DNA of 54,631 nt from Anaerococcus vaginalis (GTDB lineage Bacteria; Bacillota; Clostridia; Tissierellales; Peptoniphilaceae), in contig JAGZMY010000012.1 of the NCBI GenBank assembly GCA_018363915.1, positions 1 to 54,631 on the forward strand. Reading direction: 5' to 3'. The first letter of the stretch is position 1. Every line of letters begins with the position of its first letter. This document shows positions 7,648 through 16,511 of the stretch, piece by piece. The notes below the pieces were generated by a model. The model had not been told where the DNA came from. It saw only the letters and a list, made by a program, of their open reading frames with translations, and did no database searches. Position numbers and translations under genes: made by a program.

Positions 7648-7883
7648 AGCTGTAGAAACCTTCAGCTCAGAGCGTAGACAAACCTCAAGCACGAATATCG
7701 GACTTCAAAAATTGTTGATTTCTAAATTCCAAAATTCTAAAAACGCAAACTCGCTAACGCTCAAACAATGCGTTTTTTGACGAATTTTAAAATTTGAAAT
7801 CAAATCAATTTTTTCCGTATGATATTCTTAGCATGAGGGTTTGTATACTTTGTCAACAGTCTGAGCTGTAGAAACCTACAGCT
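7648..7883. mobile_element. MITE-like palindromic element inside a duplicated terminator hairpin (copy 2)
   Basis: The core spans 7668-7863 (196 bp), with ends CAGAGCGTAGACAAA and TTTGTCAACAGTCTG identical to copy 1. The terminator stem-loop after pgi is present twice, at 7648-7667 and 7864-7883, as a 20-bp direct repeat with one mismatch; only the second has the T-run. The interior is one long imperfect inverted repeat, roughly 7684-7748 against 7769-7838, with a loop containing a small palindrome. It would fold into a long RNA hairpin. There is no coding capacity. Confidence 0.75.
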
Positions 7884-7893
7884 TTTTATATTA

Positions 7894-8544
7894 TTATTTA
7901 TCAGAATATTTCAATGCCCCACCCAAAAGTCCATTTACAAAATCTCTAGATTCGTATATTTTGTAGTAGGTAAATTTTTTTTCAAGAAGGAGTTTTGCCC
8001 TAATCGTTAGTTTGTTTTGCTTATCATTGGATAAATTTTTTATATAAGTTGCATGGACGTTGGTGTCTTTATTTTTTAATTTATCGTATACATCGACATA
8101 GGATATATTTGTTACATCAACCTCAACTTCCAATCCATCTTTTGTCTTTTTTTTGCCTTTCACATCGACTTTTAAATTGGCAAAGTTCGCCTTCAAAAAT
8201 TCTTCTTGTTCTTTTTTATCAGATGAATAAGATTTTTTCAAAATGTCCTCTACATTGGTAATCTTATCAAAATATTTTTCTTGTTTTTCATAATCCAAAT
8301 TCTTAATTGAAGAAACAGCCCTTTTTATAGTCCTTTGAGGCGTATTTATAAATTTTTGATATAAAAACAATGGTATCATTAAAATTATAAAAACAAGTAA
8401 GAGCTTGATTAATCTATCCCTTTGTTTTCTTTTTCTTCTATTTCTTTTCTTATCTTGGATTTTTTTATTATTGTATTTATTTGTGTTTTGTCTGTTTGTC
8501 TGGCTTTTTTCCAAAAAAGCCTCACTTCTTTTTTTCCTTGTCAT
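7894..8544 (-). CDS. Hypothetical single-pass membrane protein with basic N-terminus
   Basis: A 216-residue protein that I do not recognise. The first 45 residues are extremely rich in Lys, Arg, Asn and Gln and presumably cytoplasmic. A single membrane helix follows (LLLVFIILMIPLFLYQKF, about residues 48-65), then a lysine-rich extracellular domain of about 150 residues with alternating strand-like segments (LKVDVKGKKKTKDGLEVEVD). This topology resembles secreted NTF2-like or DUF4878-type domains anchored by an N-terminal helix, but I cannot confirm it. It diverges from the next gene with a 61-bp gap, so they may share a control region. Confidence 0.7.
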   Translation of the reverse strand: MTRKKRSEAFLEKSQTNRQNTNKYNNKKIQDKKRNRRKRKQRDRLIKLLLVFIILMIPLFLYQKFINTPQRTIKRAVSSIKNLDYEKQEKYFDKITNVEDILKKSYSSDKKEQEEFLKANFANLKVDVKGKKKTKDGLEVEVDVTNISYVDVYDKLKNKDTNVHATYIKNLSNDKQNKLTIRAKLLLEKKFTYYKIYESRDFVNGLLGGALKYSDK

Positions 8545-8605
8545 AATTTCCCCTAAATAATTTTCTTTTAAGCCGATATTATTATATAATCATAGTGGTG
8601 ATACT

Positions 8606-9457
8606 ATGAAAAAACAAAAAATAATAATAGCAGATCTTATAGCAATTATTTTTACCTTAATTACAATATACTTACCCTTATTTACAAATAAAATAACCTT
8701 TACACAAATATATTTTTTGTATATTTGCGCATATTTTTCAGTAATCTTTTCAAATCAAAAGGATAAAAAAGTATTTTATTTTTTTATTCCCCTTTTGACA
8801 CTAAGCCTTATACTTATTTTATTAGATAAAGTAGATATTTACAACATAAATGTAGTAAGAAAAAATTTTTTGACTATAATTAATAAAAATTACAGAATTT
8901 TACTAGGAATTTTCTTTTTATATATTATAGAAAGATGCTCAACCAAAATATTTGGCTCTTATTTTTCCATGGCAGTTGGAATAATAAGTCTAATTTTATT
9001 TTTACTTGCCTATAACACAAAATATCTAGAAGCTATCGAAGAATATCAAAAATACTTATTTTATATTTTTATTTATTTCTCATTTGCAAGAATTCTTCCA
9101 GCAAAAGAAGTAAATAAGTACCTTTATATAATAACCCTATTGATATTTTTTATAGAAATCCTTGCCATAGACAAATATAAAATTTTTATAGGCTTTCACA
9201 TTTCAGCAGTTTTGATAATTTATTTAATACTAAAAACAAATATTTACGAAGTGAATTTTGAAAAATATTTTTTGAGCGGACTACTCTACCTATTCCCCTT
9301 TACAAAAATAATCTTAAATTCCTTCCTAAATCTAACAAGTCCACTGCTACAAATAGCAACAGGACTTGTAGTGTTTTTCCTATCTCTTATTTTTTATCAA
9401 ATAAGATTAGGTTTTTTAGATTATATATTTTTGGGAATCCATAAAAACAAAAAATAA
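8606..9457 (+). CDS. Hypothetical polytopic membrane protein
   Basis: A 283-residue, strongly hydrophobic protein with about eight or nine predicted membrane helices spread over its whole length and very short loops. No catalytic motif or transporter signature is visible. A charged patch KKVFYFF follows helix 2, and a conserved-looking IERCSTK segment lies between helices 4 and 5. GGTG is the only Shine-Dalgarno-like sequence before the ATG. It is convergent with the MATE gene and shares its terminator. Function unknown. Confidence 0.7.
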   Translation: MKKQKIIIADLIAIIFTLITIYLPLFTNKITFTQIYFLYICAYFSVIFSNQKDKKVFYFFIPLLTLSLILILLDKVDIYNINVVRKNFLTIINKNYRILLGIFFLYIIERCSTKIFGSYFSMAVGIISLILFLLAYNTKYLEAIEEYQKYLFYIFIYFSFARILPAKEVNKYLYIITLLIFFIEILAIDKYKIFIGFHISAVLIIYLILKTNIYEVNFEKYFLSGLLYLFPFTKIILNSFLNLTSPLLQIATGLVVFFLSLIFYQIRLGFLDYIFLGIHKNKK

Positions 9458-9476
9458 GGGCATTTGCCCTTATTTT
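9450..9476. terminator. Bidirectional terminator between convergent genes
   Basis: The stem AAATAAGGGCA/TGCCCTTATTT overlaps the stop of the rightward membrane-protein gene and precedes the stop of the leftward MATE gene. A and T runs flank both sides. Confidence 0.8.
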
Positions 9477-10834
9477 ATATTTATTTTTTCAATTTTTTCC
9501 TTATAATCACGTCTTAAAAAATATGCGCAATATAGGCCTGCCAAAAATTCTGCTATTATAAATGAATACCAGATTTTATTAATATCTCCAGTTTTTTCTC
9601 CAATAAGATACATCAATGGCAACAAAATTATAAATTGTCTTAAAAATGGCTCAAAAAGTGCTATGCCTGCACTTGATAGGGATTGGAAAATTGATGCGCA
9701 TACTATGGAAAATCCTACTGGCAAATATGAAATCGCAACAATTCTAATCATTGGTATTCCTATTTCTTTCATTCTATCTGTGGCTGAAAATAAATTTAAA
9801 ATTGTCTCTGGAAATACCATAAATATTATCATACCAAAAATTATCATAAGGGTTGCCCACGTGATTGATAATTCTATTGATTTTTTTATTCTCTCTTTGT
9901 TTCCCGCCCCAAAATTGTAAGAAATTATTGGAACTATAGCGTTTGATATGCCCAAAACCGGCATAAATTCAAAACTTTGTAGTTTAAACAGTACCCCATA
10001 AACAGCTATGGCTGATTGGCCAAAGCCTGCAAGGATTGTATTTATAAAAAATGTTGCAAAAGATGTGATTGCATTCATCAAAGCTGCTGGAAGTCCTATT
10101 GAAAAAATTTCTTTAAAAATCAAATGGGACATTGAAAAGCCTTTGAAAGTTAATTTTACTTCCTTATTTTTTACTAAATTTAATAAAAGTCCTATCAAAG
10201 CTCCCAAAATTTGCCCAGTGACTGTTGCAATAGCAGCACCTTTTACCTCAAGTCTTGGAAAACCAAAAAGTCCAAAGATAAAAATGGGATCTAAAATTAA
10301 ATTTATAACCGCCCCAATAACTTGAGTTAGCATGGTATAAACCGTAAGTCCAGTTGATTGAAGAAGTTTTTCAAAAAATATTTGGAAAAATACTCCCAAA
10401 GAAAATAGGCAAACTATGTGAAGATAGTCTATACCATAAGAAATAATTTTAGGATCATTTGTTTGCATTTTTATAAAAGGTTCAACAAAAAATATTGCAA
10501 TAAAAACAAAAATCAAAGACATAAGTGCTGATAAAATTATTCCGTGAACCGCAACACTGCTCGCCTTTTTTTCATTTTTCATTCCCAAATATCTAGACAA
10601 AAGTGCCGATACACCAATGGATAAGCCAACGCTAAAGGCTATAATTATATTTTGAATCGGAAAAGAAATTGTTACAGCCGTAAGAGCTTTTTCTGATAAT
10701 CTCGCTACAAAAATTGAGTCGACAATATTATAAATTGCTTGAACAAGCATGGAAATTATAATTGGAAGACTCATTTCAAACAACAATTTTCCCTCAGGCA
10801 TTTTCCCAAGTTTTTCTGATTTTACTTCTGCCAT
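9470..10834 (-). CDS. MATE family multidrug/cation antiporter
   Basis: A 454-residue inner-membrane exporter with about twelve helices in two homologous bundles. Such proteins use a sodium or proton gradient to expel organic cations. Seen: PIIISMLVQAIYNIVDSIFV in helix 1 and the related GLPAALMNAITSFATFFINT at the start of the second half, both MATE hallmarks. An in-frame ATG 15 codons earlier exists, but it lies within the thrS terminator and lacks a ribosome site; the chosen start has AAAGGAG seven bases ahead. It lies downstream of thrS but is separated by that terminator. Substrate unknown. Confidence 0.92.
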   Translation of the reverse strand: MAEVKSEKLGKMPEGKLLFEMSLPIIISMLVQAIYNIVDSIFVARLSEKALTAVTISFPIQNIIIAFSVGLSIGVSALLSRYLGMKNEKKASSVAVHGIILSALMSLIFVFIAIFFVEPFIKMQTNDPKIISYGIDYLHIVCLFSLGVFFQIFFEKLLQSTGLTVYTMLTQVIGAVINLILDPIFIFGLFGFPRLEVKGAAIATVTGQILGALIGLLLNLVKNKEVKLTFKGFSMSHLIFKEIFSIGLPAALMNAITSFATFFINTILAGFGQSAIAVYGVLFKLQSFEFMPVLGISNAIVPIISYNFGAGNKERIKKSIELSITWATLMIIFGMIIFMVFPETILNLFSATDRMKEIGIPMIRIVAISYLPVGFSIVCASIFQSLSSAGIALFEPFLRQFIILLPLMYLIGEKTGDINKIWYSFIIAEFLAGLYCAYFLRRDYKEKIEKINIK

Positions 10835-10865
10835 CAAAACTCCTTTCTTTAAACAAAAAAACAGA

Positions 10866-10895
10866 AAAAATAACGGCAAAAGCCGCTATTTTTAA
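10866..10895 (-). terminator. thrS terminator
   Basis: The stem AAATAGCGGC/GCCGTTATTT (10868-10877 with 10882-10891, one G-U pair) has a four-base loop. On the minus strand a run of T follows. It separates thrS from the MATE gene. Confidence 0.8.
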
Positions 10896-10972
10896 ATTTG
10901 CTATTTACTTAATTATTCTAATACTTTTTTTGAAAAAATCAAATTATTTGAATTTTTTAATAAATTATTTTT

Positions 10973-12898
10973 TTAAAATATTGACTCTAAAGATTTATTA
11001 TCTCTTTCTTCATCTAATTTTTCAATAAATTCTTCGAAAGATACGTCTTTTGTTTCTTCTCCGTCCCTATTTCTTACTGTTAATTTTCCAGAATTTTCTT
11101 CGTTTTCGCCTACTACTAGCATGTAGTTTGTTCTCATAAGTTGAGCTTGTCTGATTTTATATCCTACTCCCTCACTTCTGTGGTCAACTTCTACTCTGTA
11201 GCCTGCTTTTTTGATTTTTTTAGCTAAATCGTCTGCGAAATCTGCAAATTTATCTGATACTGGAATTATTTCAACTTGTTTTGGATTAATCCAAAGTGGA
11301 AATCTTCCTGCAAATTGTTCTGTAACTGAACCAATAAATCTTTCGATTGATCCAAGAAGGGCTCTGTGAAGCATTACTGGTCTTTTCTTTTCGCCGTTTT
11401 CGTCTATATATGTTAGGTCAAAGTTTTGTGGTAATTGGAAATCTAGTTGGATTGTTCCACATTGCCATGTTCTTTTTGCTGCATCTTCCAAGTGGAAGTC
11501 AATTTTTGGTCCATAAAATGCTCCGTCTTTTGGATTTATTGTATAATCAATTCCTCTTTCAATCAAAGCATCTTCTAGGGCTTTTTCTGCAAAATCCCAT
11601 TCTTCAATTTTTCCCATAAAATCATCTGGTCTTGTTGATAATTCTATTTTATATTTAAAGCCAAATGTTGAATATAAAAGATCAGCAAGGTCGATCATTT
11701 TAAATACTTCATCTTTTACTTGGCTTGGCAAGCAATAAACGTGAGCATCATCTTGGGTAAATGTTCTTACTCTGAAAAGTCCGTGAAGGGCTCCTGATAA
11801 TTCGTGTCTGTGAACTTGGCCGTATTCTGCAAGTCTAATTGGAAGATCTCTGTATGAATGTGGTTCTTCTCCATAAACTAAAACTGATCCAGGGCAGTTC
11901 ATTGGTTTTACAGCATAATTTTCCCCGTCAATTTTTGTAAAATACATATTTTCTTTGTAATGATCCCAGTGACCTGATCTGTGCCACAATTCTTCATTCA
12001 TTATAAGTGGAGTTTGGATTTCGCCGTAACCATTTTCAGCCAAAACATCTGTCCACCAATTTAAAAGCTCATGTCTTAAAATCATTCCGTTTTCTTTAAA
12101 GAATGGGAATCCTGGAGCTTCATCATGGAAAGAGAATAAATTCATTTCTTTACCAATTTTTCTGTGGTCACGTCTTTTAGCTTCCTCTTGAAGTTCAATG
12201 TATTCATCTAATTGTTTTTTCTTTTCAAAGCTTATACCGTAAATTCTTTGAAGCATTTTTCTATCAGAATCGCCTCTCCAATAAGCACCAGCAATAGAAT
12301 TTAATTTGATTGCCTTGATTGATTTTGTTGAAAGAAGATGAGGTCCTTTGCAAAGGTCAACAAATACATTATCACCCATTTCATAAATAGTAATAATTTC
12401 ATCTTCTGGAAGATCTTCAATTAATTCAACCTTGTATTCTTGATTTTCTTTTTTGAAATATTCCAAAGCCTCATTTCTTGAAATTTCTTTTCTTACCATT
12501 TTCAAATCTTTTTTGGCAATTTCTTTCATTTTTTCTTCAATTTTTGGAAGGTCTTCTGGAACAAATCTGTGTTCAAGATCTATATCATAATAAAATCCGC
12601 TTTCAATTGCAGGTCCAATTGCAAATTTTGCTTCAGTCCAAATTTCTTTAATAGCAGCAGCCATCAAATGACTTGTTGTATGCCAAAAAATTTCTTTTCC
12701 TTCTTTGTCTTCAAATTTTATAACCTTAAAATCAGAGTCTTCATTAATAGGTTCAGCATAGCCCATAACTTTTCCATTAACTACAGCGCCCAAAGCTGAT
12801 CTGAATAAGCCTTCAGAAATATCCTTTGTAACATCTCCAACACTTACGCCTTTTTCATATTCTTTTACACTTTCATCAGGTAATTTAATTTTTATCAT
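10973..12898 (-). CDS. thrS: Threonyl-tRNA synthetase
   Basis: A 641-residue class II aminoacyl-tRNA synthetase charging tRNA-Thr. Domains in order: TGS (1-60), the editing/SAD domain (about 65-240, with HTTSHLMAAAIKEIW and the HLLSTKSIKAIKL region), the catalytic core (about 265-530), and the anticodon-binding domain (540-641). Zinc-site and catalytic elements are visible as MNCPGSVLVYG, motif 2 (VHRHELSGALHGLFRVRTFT), and motif 3 (RPVMLHRALLGSIERFIG). Length is standard. It is controlled by a T-box leader upstream and terminated before the MATE gene. Confidence 0.98.
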   Translation of the reverse strand: MIKIKLPDESVKEYEKGVSVGDVTKDISEGLFRSALGAVVNGKVMGYAEPINEDSDFKVIKFEDKEGKEIFWHTTSHLMAAAIKEIWTEAKFAIGPAIESGFYYDIDLEHRFVPEDLPKIEEKMKEIAKKDLKMVRKEISRNEALEYFKKENQEYKVELIEDLPEDEIITIYEMGDNVFVDLCKGPHLLSTKSIKAIKLNSIAGAYWRGDSDRKMLQRIYGISFEKKKQLDEYIELQEEAKRRDHRKIGKEMNLFSFHDEAPGFPFFKENGMILRHELLNWWTDVLAENGYGEIQTPLIMNEELWHRSGHWDHYKENMYFTKIDGENYAVKPMNCPGSVLVYGEEPHSYRDLPIRLAEYGQVHRHELSGALHGLFRVRTFTQDDAHVYCLPSQVKDEVFKMIDLADLLYSTFGFKYKIELSTRPDDFMGKIEEWDFAEKALEDALIERGIDYTINPKDGAFYGPKIDFHLEDAAKRTWQCGTIQLDFQLPQNFDLTYIDENGEKKRPVMLHRALLGSIERFIGSVTEQFAGRFPLWINPKQVEIIPVSDKFADFADDLAKKIKKAGYRVEVDHRSEGVGYKIRQAQLMRTNYMLVVGENEENSGKLTVRNRDGEETKDVSFEEFIEKLDEERDNKSLESIF

Positions 12899-13020
12899 TT
12901 TCTCACTCCTTAAAAATTTTTATCCACACTTTCTTAAATTTCAGAAAGATTTAGTAACAAATTTCAAATAAAGCACAACCATTAAATAAATTTATAAGAT
13001 AGAATTTAAAATTTTAAAAT

Positions 13021-13235
13021 AAAAAAGACACACCATCCCAAAGGACGATGTGTCGTGGTTCCACCTTAATTTATACTCATTAATGTTTTAAGGCAGGTCA
13101 TGCCTTTCGTATTAGCGAAAATATCAGGGGTGGTCTTGGGGATAATCTTAATCAAAAGCTCTCAGCAAACACTTTTTCTCTGTAAAAAAAGTAAAATCCT
13201 TACTCTTCCCGTCATCTATCTATTTTTTCTTATAA
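13021..13235 (-). promoter_or_regulatory. T-box riboswitch of thrS (tRNA-Thr sensing)
   Basis: On the minus strand the conserved T-box AAGGTGGAACCACG (about 13054-13067) is followed by a perfect 12-bp terminator (13043-13054 with 13027-13038) and a T-run. The T-box overlaps the terminator's 5' arm, the usual antiterminator switch. Upstream are the stem I elements GGGAAGAGTA, AGAGA and GCTGAGAGC. A threonine ACC codon in GACCACCCCTGA (around 13130) is a candidate specifier. Uncharged tRNA-Thr would allow read-through into thrS. Confidence 0.92.
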
Positions 13236-13443
13236 ATCTATGTTACTAGCAAAATATTTTTTTTGCAAATTTATTTTTAAAAAATTTTATTTTTAAATTC
13301 TTTTAAAAATTTTTTCAGATTTTTTCAATGAAAGCAAAATAATTTTCACTTGCCTATGAATTTTTATTTAAAAATCTAGAGAAAATTGTTAAAATTTTCT
13401 AATATGTGATATAATACTTATAAGAAATAAGAAAGGAATTATT

Positions 13444-14130
13444 ATGGATTTTACACCTTCTCCAATTAAAAGAAAATTTATAAAAGATGAAGCCTATGAC
13501 CTTATTTCAAAAAAAATCATTTCTGGCGAATTAAAACCTAAATCAAAAATTCGTATAAATGAATTGTCTGAGGCCCTGGGGATTTCTAGAACTCCTGTTA
13601 GAGAGGCTATTTTAAGGCTTGAAGACGAGGGGCTTATTTTGTCAAAGGCAAACAGGTGGACAATGGTTGCTCCTATCGATGTTGATGAAACTTTAAATAT
13701 TTATCCTATAATTTCTAGTTTGGAAAAACTTGCTTTGGAGCTTGGATTTGAAAATATTAATGATGAAATTATAGAAAATCTTGAATATATTAATGAAAAT
13801 ATTAAAAAAGTTCAAGACAAAAAAAATCATATAAAAATTTTAGAATTAGACCAAGCTTTTCACAAAGAAATTATTGATCTTGCACAAAACAAAGAAATTG
13901 AATCTTTGCTTGATGGTTTAAAAAGAAAAGTTTCTAGGGTGGATATTTATTTTTTTGAGGATGATAGCCACAAGATGTCAAGTTTTGATGAGCACGCAGA
14001 AATTATCAAATTTTTGAAAAAAAGAGATTTGGATAAGGCTTTAAAGGCTGTTGAAAAAAACTGGGCAACTACTATGTCAAGTCTTGAAGATATTGATTTT
14101 TCAAATGCTGAAGATGAGGAGCTGTTCTAA
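13444..14130 (+). CDS. GntR family transcriptional regulator, FadR/FCD type
   Basis: A 228-residue repressor. The N-terminal winged helix-turn-helix (residues 12-75) shows the FadR pattern LSEALGISRTPVREAILRLE. The all-helical FCD effector domain follows (about 85-215) with candidate metal/effector ligands in DQAFHKEI and DEHAEIIKFL. FCD regulators commonly respond to sugar acids or short acids. A KdgT-type permease gene lies 480 bp downstream on the same strand, which makes 2-keto-3-deoxygluconate or a relative a plausible signal; this is inference. Confidence 0.9.
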   Translation: MDFTPSPIKRKFIKDEAYDLISKKIISGELKPKSKIRINELSEALGISRTPVREAILRLEDEGLILSKANRWTMVAPIDVDETLNIYPIISSLEKLALELGFENINDEIIENLEYINENIKKVQDKKNHIKILELDQAFHKEIIDLAQNKEIESLLDGLKRKVSRVDIYFFEDDSHKMSSFDEHAEIIKFLKKRDLDKALKAVEKNWATTMSSLEDIDFSNAEDEELF

Positions 14131-14282
14131 ATTATTTTTTTCATTTTAATTAATTGATATGATTTAATTTTTATGGATTTATGTTTTAAAATAATATGGA
14201 ATTTTTAAATTTTACATATTGCCTTTTCTTATTTTTGTTTTAAATTTTTGTAAAATGGCTATAAATAGGATAGGAGGCTTGT

Positions 14283-14543
14283 ATGAAAATTAATGGCGAC
14301 AATTTAGTTTCTATATCCACTGCTAACAAAAATTTTTCAAAAATTGCAAGGCTTGCTGACAAAAAAGGTTCTGCTGTAATTTTGAAAAATAACAAGATTA
14401 AATATATTGTCCTTCCTTACAAGGAAGTTAAAAAAGAGGAAATTTTTCCTGATGAAAATATTGAGGATCTTGCTCAAAGACTAATTGAAAAAATCAAGGA
14501 CGAATACAATATTCAATTAAAACTTGATATTGAAAATAATTAA
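14283..14543 (+). CDS. Phd/YefM-like antitoxin-type protein, orphan
   Basis: An 86-residue protein with the Phd/YefM fold pattern: a short N-terminal strand and VSISTANKNFSKIARLADKK helix, then GSAVILKNNKIKYIVLPYKE, which matches the antitoxin core (pattern 'aVIlknNkp.aVlvs'). The C-terminal tail is helical and acidic. No RelE/Doc-type toxin gene adjoins it: the neighbours are a GntR regulator and a permease. It may be a solitary transcription regulator or a remnant. AGGAGG precedes the start. Confidence 0.75.
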   Translation: MKINGDNLVSISTANKNFSKIARLADKKGSAVILKNNKIKYIVLPYKEVKKEEIFPDENIEDLAQRLIEKIKDEYNIQLKLDIENN

Positions 14544-14607
14544 AAAAATTAGAATTTTCTTAAATTTTTAGGAAAATTCTTTTTTTATAATGATAAAAGG
14601 AGTTTTT

Positions 14608-15549
14608 ATGTTAAAATTTATGAAAAAAATCCCGGGAGGGCTTTTGCTTATTCCTATGTTGATTTCTGCAATTTTTTATACTTTTTTACCAAATTTTTTT
14701 AATGTTGGTACAGTTTCTGGGACTTTTTTTACAAAAAAGGGGATAAATTATATTCTCGGTTTGATTTGTTTTTTGTCGGCAACTTCTCTTGATTTGAAAA
14801 ATTTGAAAAACATCATTAGAAAACAAGGCTCTATCCTTTTATTAAAATTCATTATTTCTTTGATTTTTGGAATTTTATTTGTTAAATTTTTTGGACTTGA
14901 TGGAATTTTTGGAATTTCTGCTCTTGCTTTTATCACTTGTATTTGTTCTTTAAATCCTGCTTTATATCTTGCTCTTTCTTATGATTATGGGGATAAGGAT
15001 GATATTGCAGCTTTTTCTCTTGCAGAAATTTTGTGTATGCCTGCTTTTCCTATTTTAATTTTTTCAATTTCAAAAAGTTCTGTAATTGATTGGACTCCTC
15101 TTATTTCGATTTTAATTCCTTTGATTTTTGGTATAATTATTGGAAATATCGACAGAGAAATGGCTGAATTTTTTTATCCTGCTATTAATATTTTGACTCC
15201 TTTTATGGGTTGGTCTTTTGGTTCTGGTATAAATTTAATTAGCGCTTTCAAGGCTAGTTTTCAAGGGTTTTTTATAAGTATTTTATTTTATATTTTAACC
15301 TTGCCTATATTATTTTTCTATGAAAGAAAAATTTTAAAGGAAAATGGCATAACAAGTATAGGAATTTCATCTATTGCTGGTCTTTCAACTTCTGTTCCAG
15401 AAATTTTGGCTAATAGCGACCAACATCTTGCAGCTCTTTGTCAAACTGCAACGGCTCAAATTGCTCTTGGCGTTTTGCTTACAAGTTTTTTTACTCCTTT
15501 TATTATGGGAAAATTTGCAAATAAACTTAGGCGTGAGAATGAAAATTAA
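14608..15549 (+). CDS. kdgT: 2-keto-3-deoxygluconate permease (KdgT family)
   Basis: A 313-residue membrane transporter with about ten helices. Seen: the KIPGGLLLIPMLISAI start, typical of KdgT (VPGG..L.P), GISALAFITCICSLNPALYL matching the family's conserved SN-G-LY region, and STSVPEILA near the end. It imports 2-keto-3-deoxygluconate, a product of pectin or glycosaminoglycan uronic-acid breakdown, by proton symport. The ATG at 14608 has AAGGAG ahead and is preferred over one six codons upstream. No KDG kinase or aldolase is in the window. Family assignment is good, substrate less so. Confidence 0.78.
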   Translation: MLKFMKKIPGGLLLIPMLISAIFYTFLPNFFNVGTVSGTFFTKKGINYILGLICFLSATSLDLKNLKNIIRKQGSILLLKFIISLIFGILFVKFFGLDGIFGISALAFITCICSLNPALYLALSYDYGDKDDIAAFSLAEILCMPAFPILIFSISKSSVIDWTPLISILIPLIFGIIIGNIDREMAEFFYPAINILTPFMGWSFGSGINLISAFKASFQGFFISILFYILTLPILFFYERKILKENGITSIGISSIAGLSTSVPEILANSDQHLAALCQTATAQIALGVLLTSFFTPFIMGKFANKLRRENEN

Positions 15550-15602
15550 AGATAATTTCTATTTAAATTTTTAAGTGATATAATTATATAGAAAAATAAA
15601 AT

Positions 15603-15722
15603 AGGTAGAGTAGGGTTAAGGCGTTAAGTGCTAGAAAATGGGATGTTGTTTCTAGACGAAAGATTTTAACCTGCATCCGCTACATCATTTCCTATGATGG
15701 CAGACTACCAAATAGGAGGAAA
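15603..15722 (+). promoter_or_regulatory. Tetrahydrofolate (THF) riboswitch controlling folT
   Basis: The sequence GTAGAGTAGGG...GCGTTAAGTG (15605-15630), AATGGGATGTTGTTTCTAG, CGAAAGA and CTGCATCCGCTAC (15671-15683) matches the THF riboswitch layout, with GTAG/CTAC closing the first stem. Downstream, TTTCCTAT (15688-15695) can pair with the ATAGGA of the folT ribosome site AGGAGGA, and ATCAT/ATGAT can form an alternative hairpin. Translational control by reduced folates is therefore likely. Confidence 0.92.
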
Positions 15723-15724
15723 AA

Positions 15725-16273
15725 ATGAAAAATTTAAAGAACATCAGAACTTTGATTTTGCTATCATTTTTTATGGCATTATCAATTGTAGTTTCAAGAT
15801 TTTTTTCTATAACTACAGTAAGTCAAAAAGTTGGACTGGGTTTTATTGTAACGTCAGCTATGTGCTCGATTTTTAATCCATCACTTGCTGTTTTTGCATC
15901 AATAATTATTGATGTAATTTCGAATTTAATTTTCCCAACAGCTGGAGGATTTTATTTCCCCTTTGTTACAACAAAAATTGCCACAGCCCTAATCTATACT
16001 TTCTTTTTTTATAGAAAAGAAATCACAAGAAAAAATATCGTATTTGCTACGATTTTAAACTCTCTTATAACAAGTTTATTTTTAAATACCCTTTGGACTA
16101 GCCAGCTTACTGGCAATCCATTTATGGCACAATTTGCAATGAGAGTTCCGACGATGGCAATAAATTTCGTATTTCACACCATAGTTTTGTTAATAATTTT
16201 GCCAAAACTTGCAAAAATTTTACGAATAGAGATAAAAAAATTGGGAGCACAACCAGAAAATGCTCCTTACTAG
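15725..16273 (+). CDS. folT: Folate ECF transporter S component FolT
   Basis: A 182-residue, six-helix substrate-binding membrane subunit of an energy-coupling-factor vitamin importer. Seen: the N-terminal LILLSFFMALSIVVSRFFSI helix, MCSIFNPSLAVFASIIIDVIS, and FPTAGGFYFPFVTTKIATA, matching the family's Gly/aromatic folate pocket. The THF riboswitch directly upstream independently supports folate. The shared EcfA/A'/T module is not in the window, which is normal for group II ECF systems. The ribosome site AGGAGGA is eight bases before the ATG. Confidence 0.93.
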   Translation: MKNLKNIRTLILLSFFMALSIVVSRFFSITTVSQKVGLGFIVTSAMCSIFNPSLAVFASIIIDVISNLIFPTAGGFYFPFVTTKIATALIYTFFFYRKEITRKNIVFATILNSLITSLFLNTLWTSQLTGNPFMAQFAMRVPTMAINFVFHTIVLLIILPKLAKILRIEIKKLGAQPENAPY

Positions 16274-16282
16274 GAGAAATTT

Positions 16283-16492
16283 ATGAAATTATTTAAGATA
16301 ATAAGTTTGATATTGGCAATTGCCTTTATATTTTTTGGATTCAATATTTATTTTAAGAAAAAATATAATTTGATAAATAACTTTGAAAAAGATTATAAAA
16401 ACGGATTAAAAGATGAAAAATATGCAAAAAAAGTAGGATTGATTGAATTAATATTAGGAATAAGTTTTTTTATATTATTCATAAGCTTATAG
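16283..16492 (+). CDS. Small two-helix membrane protein, hypothetical
   Basis: A 69-residue protein with an N-terminal helix (IISLILAIAFIFFGFNIYF), a charged middle (DYKNGLKDEKYAKKVG) and a C-terminal helix (LIELILGISFFILFISL). It starts nine bases after folT with AGGAG, so it is cotranscribed and presumably under the same riboswitch. I do not recognise a family. A hairpin partner of folate uptake or a DUF3784-like protein are possibilities. Confidence 0.65.
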   Translation: MKLFKIISLILAIAFIFFGFNIYFKKKYNLINNFEKDYKNGLKDEKYAKKVGLIELILGISFFILFISL

Positions 16493-16511
16493 AAATTTAT
16501 GCAAATGATTA

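Noticed and set aside
10835..10879. Longer N-terminus for the MATE protein
   Set aside because: It would start inside the thrS terminator and lacks a ribosome site, whereas the internal ATG has AAAGGAG.
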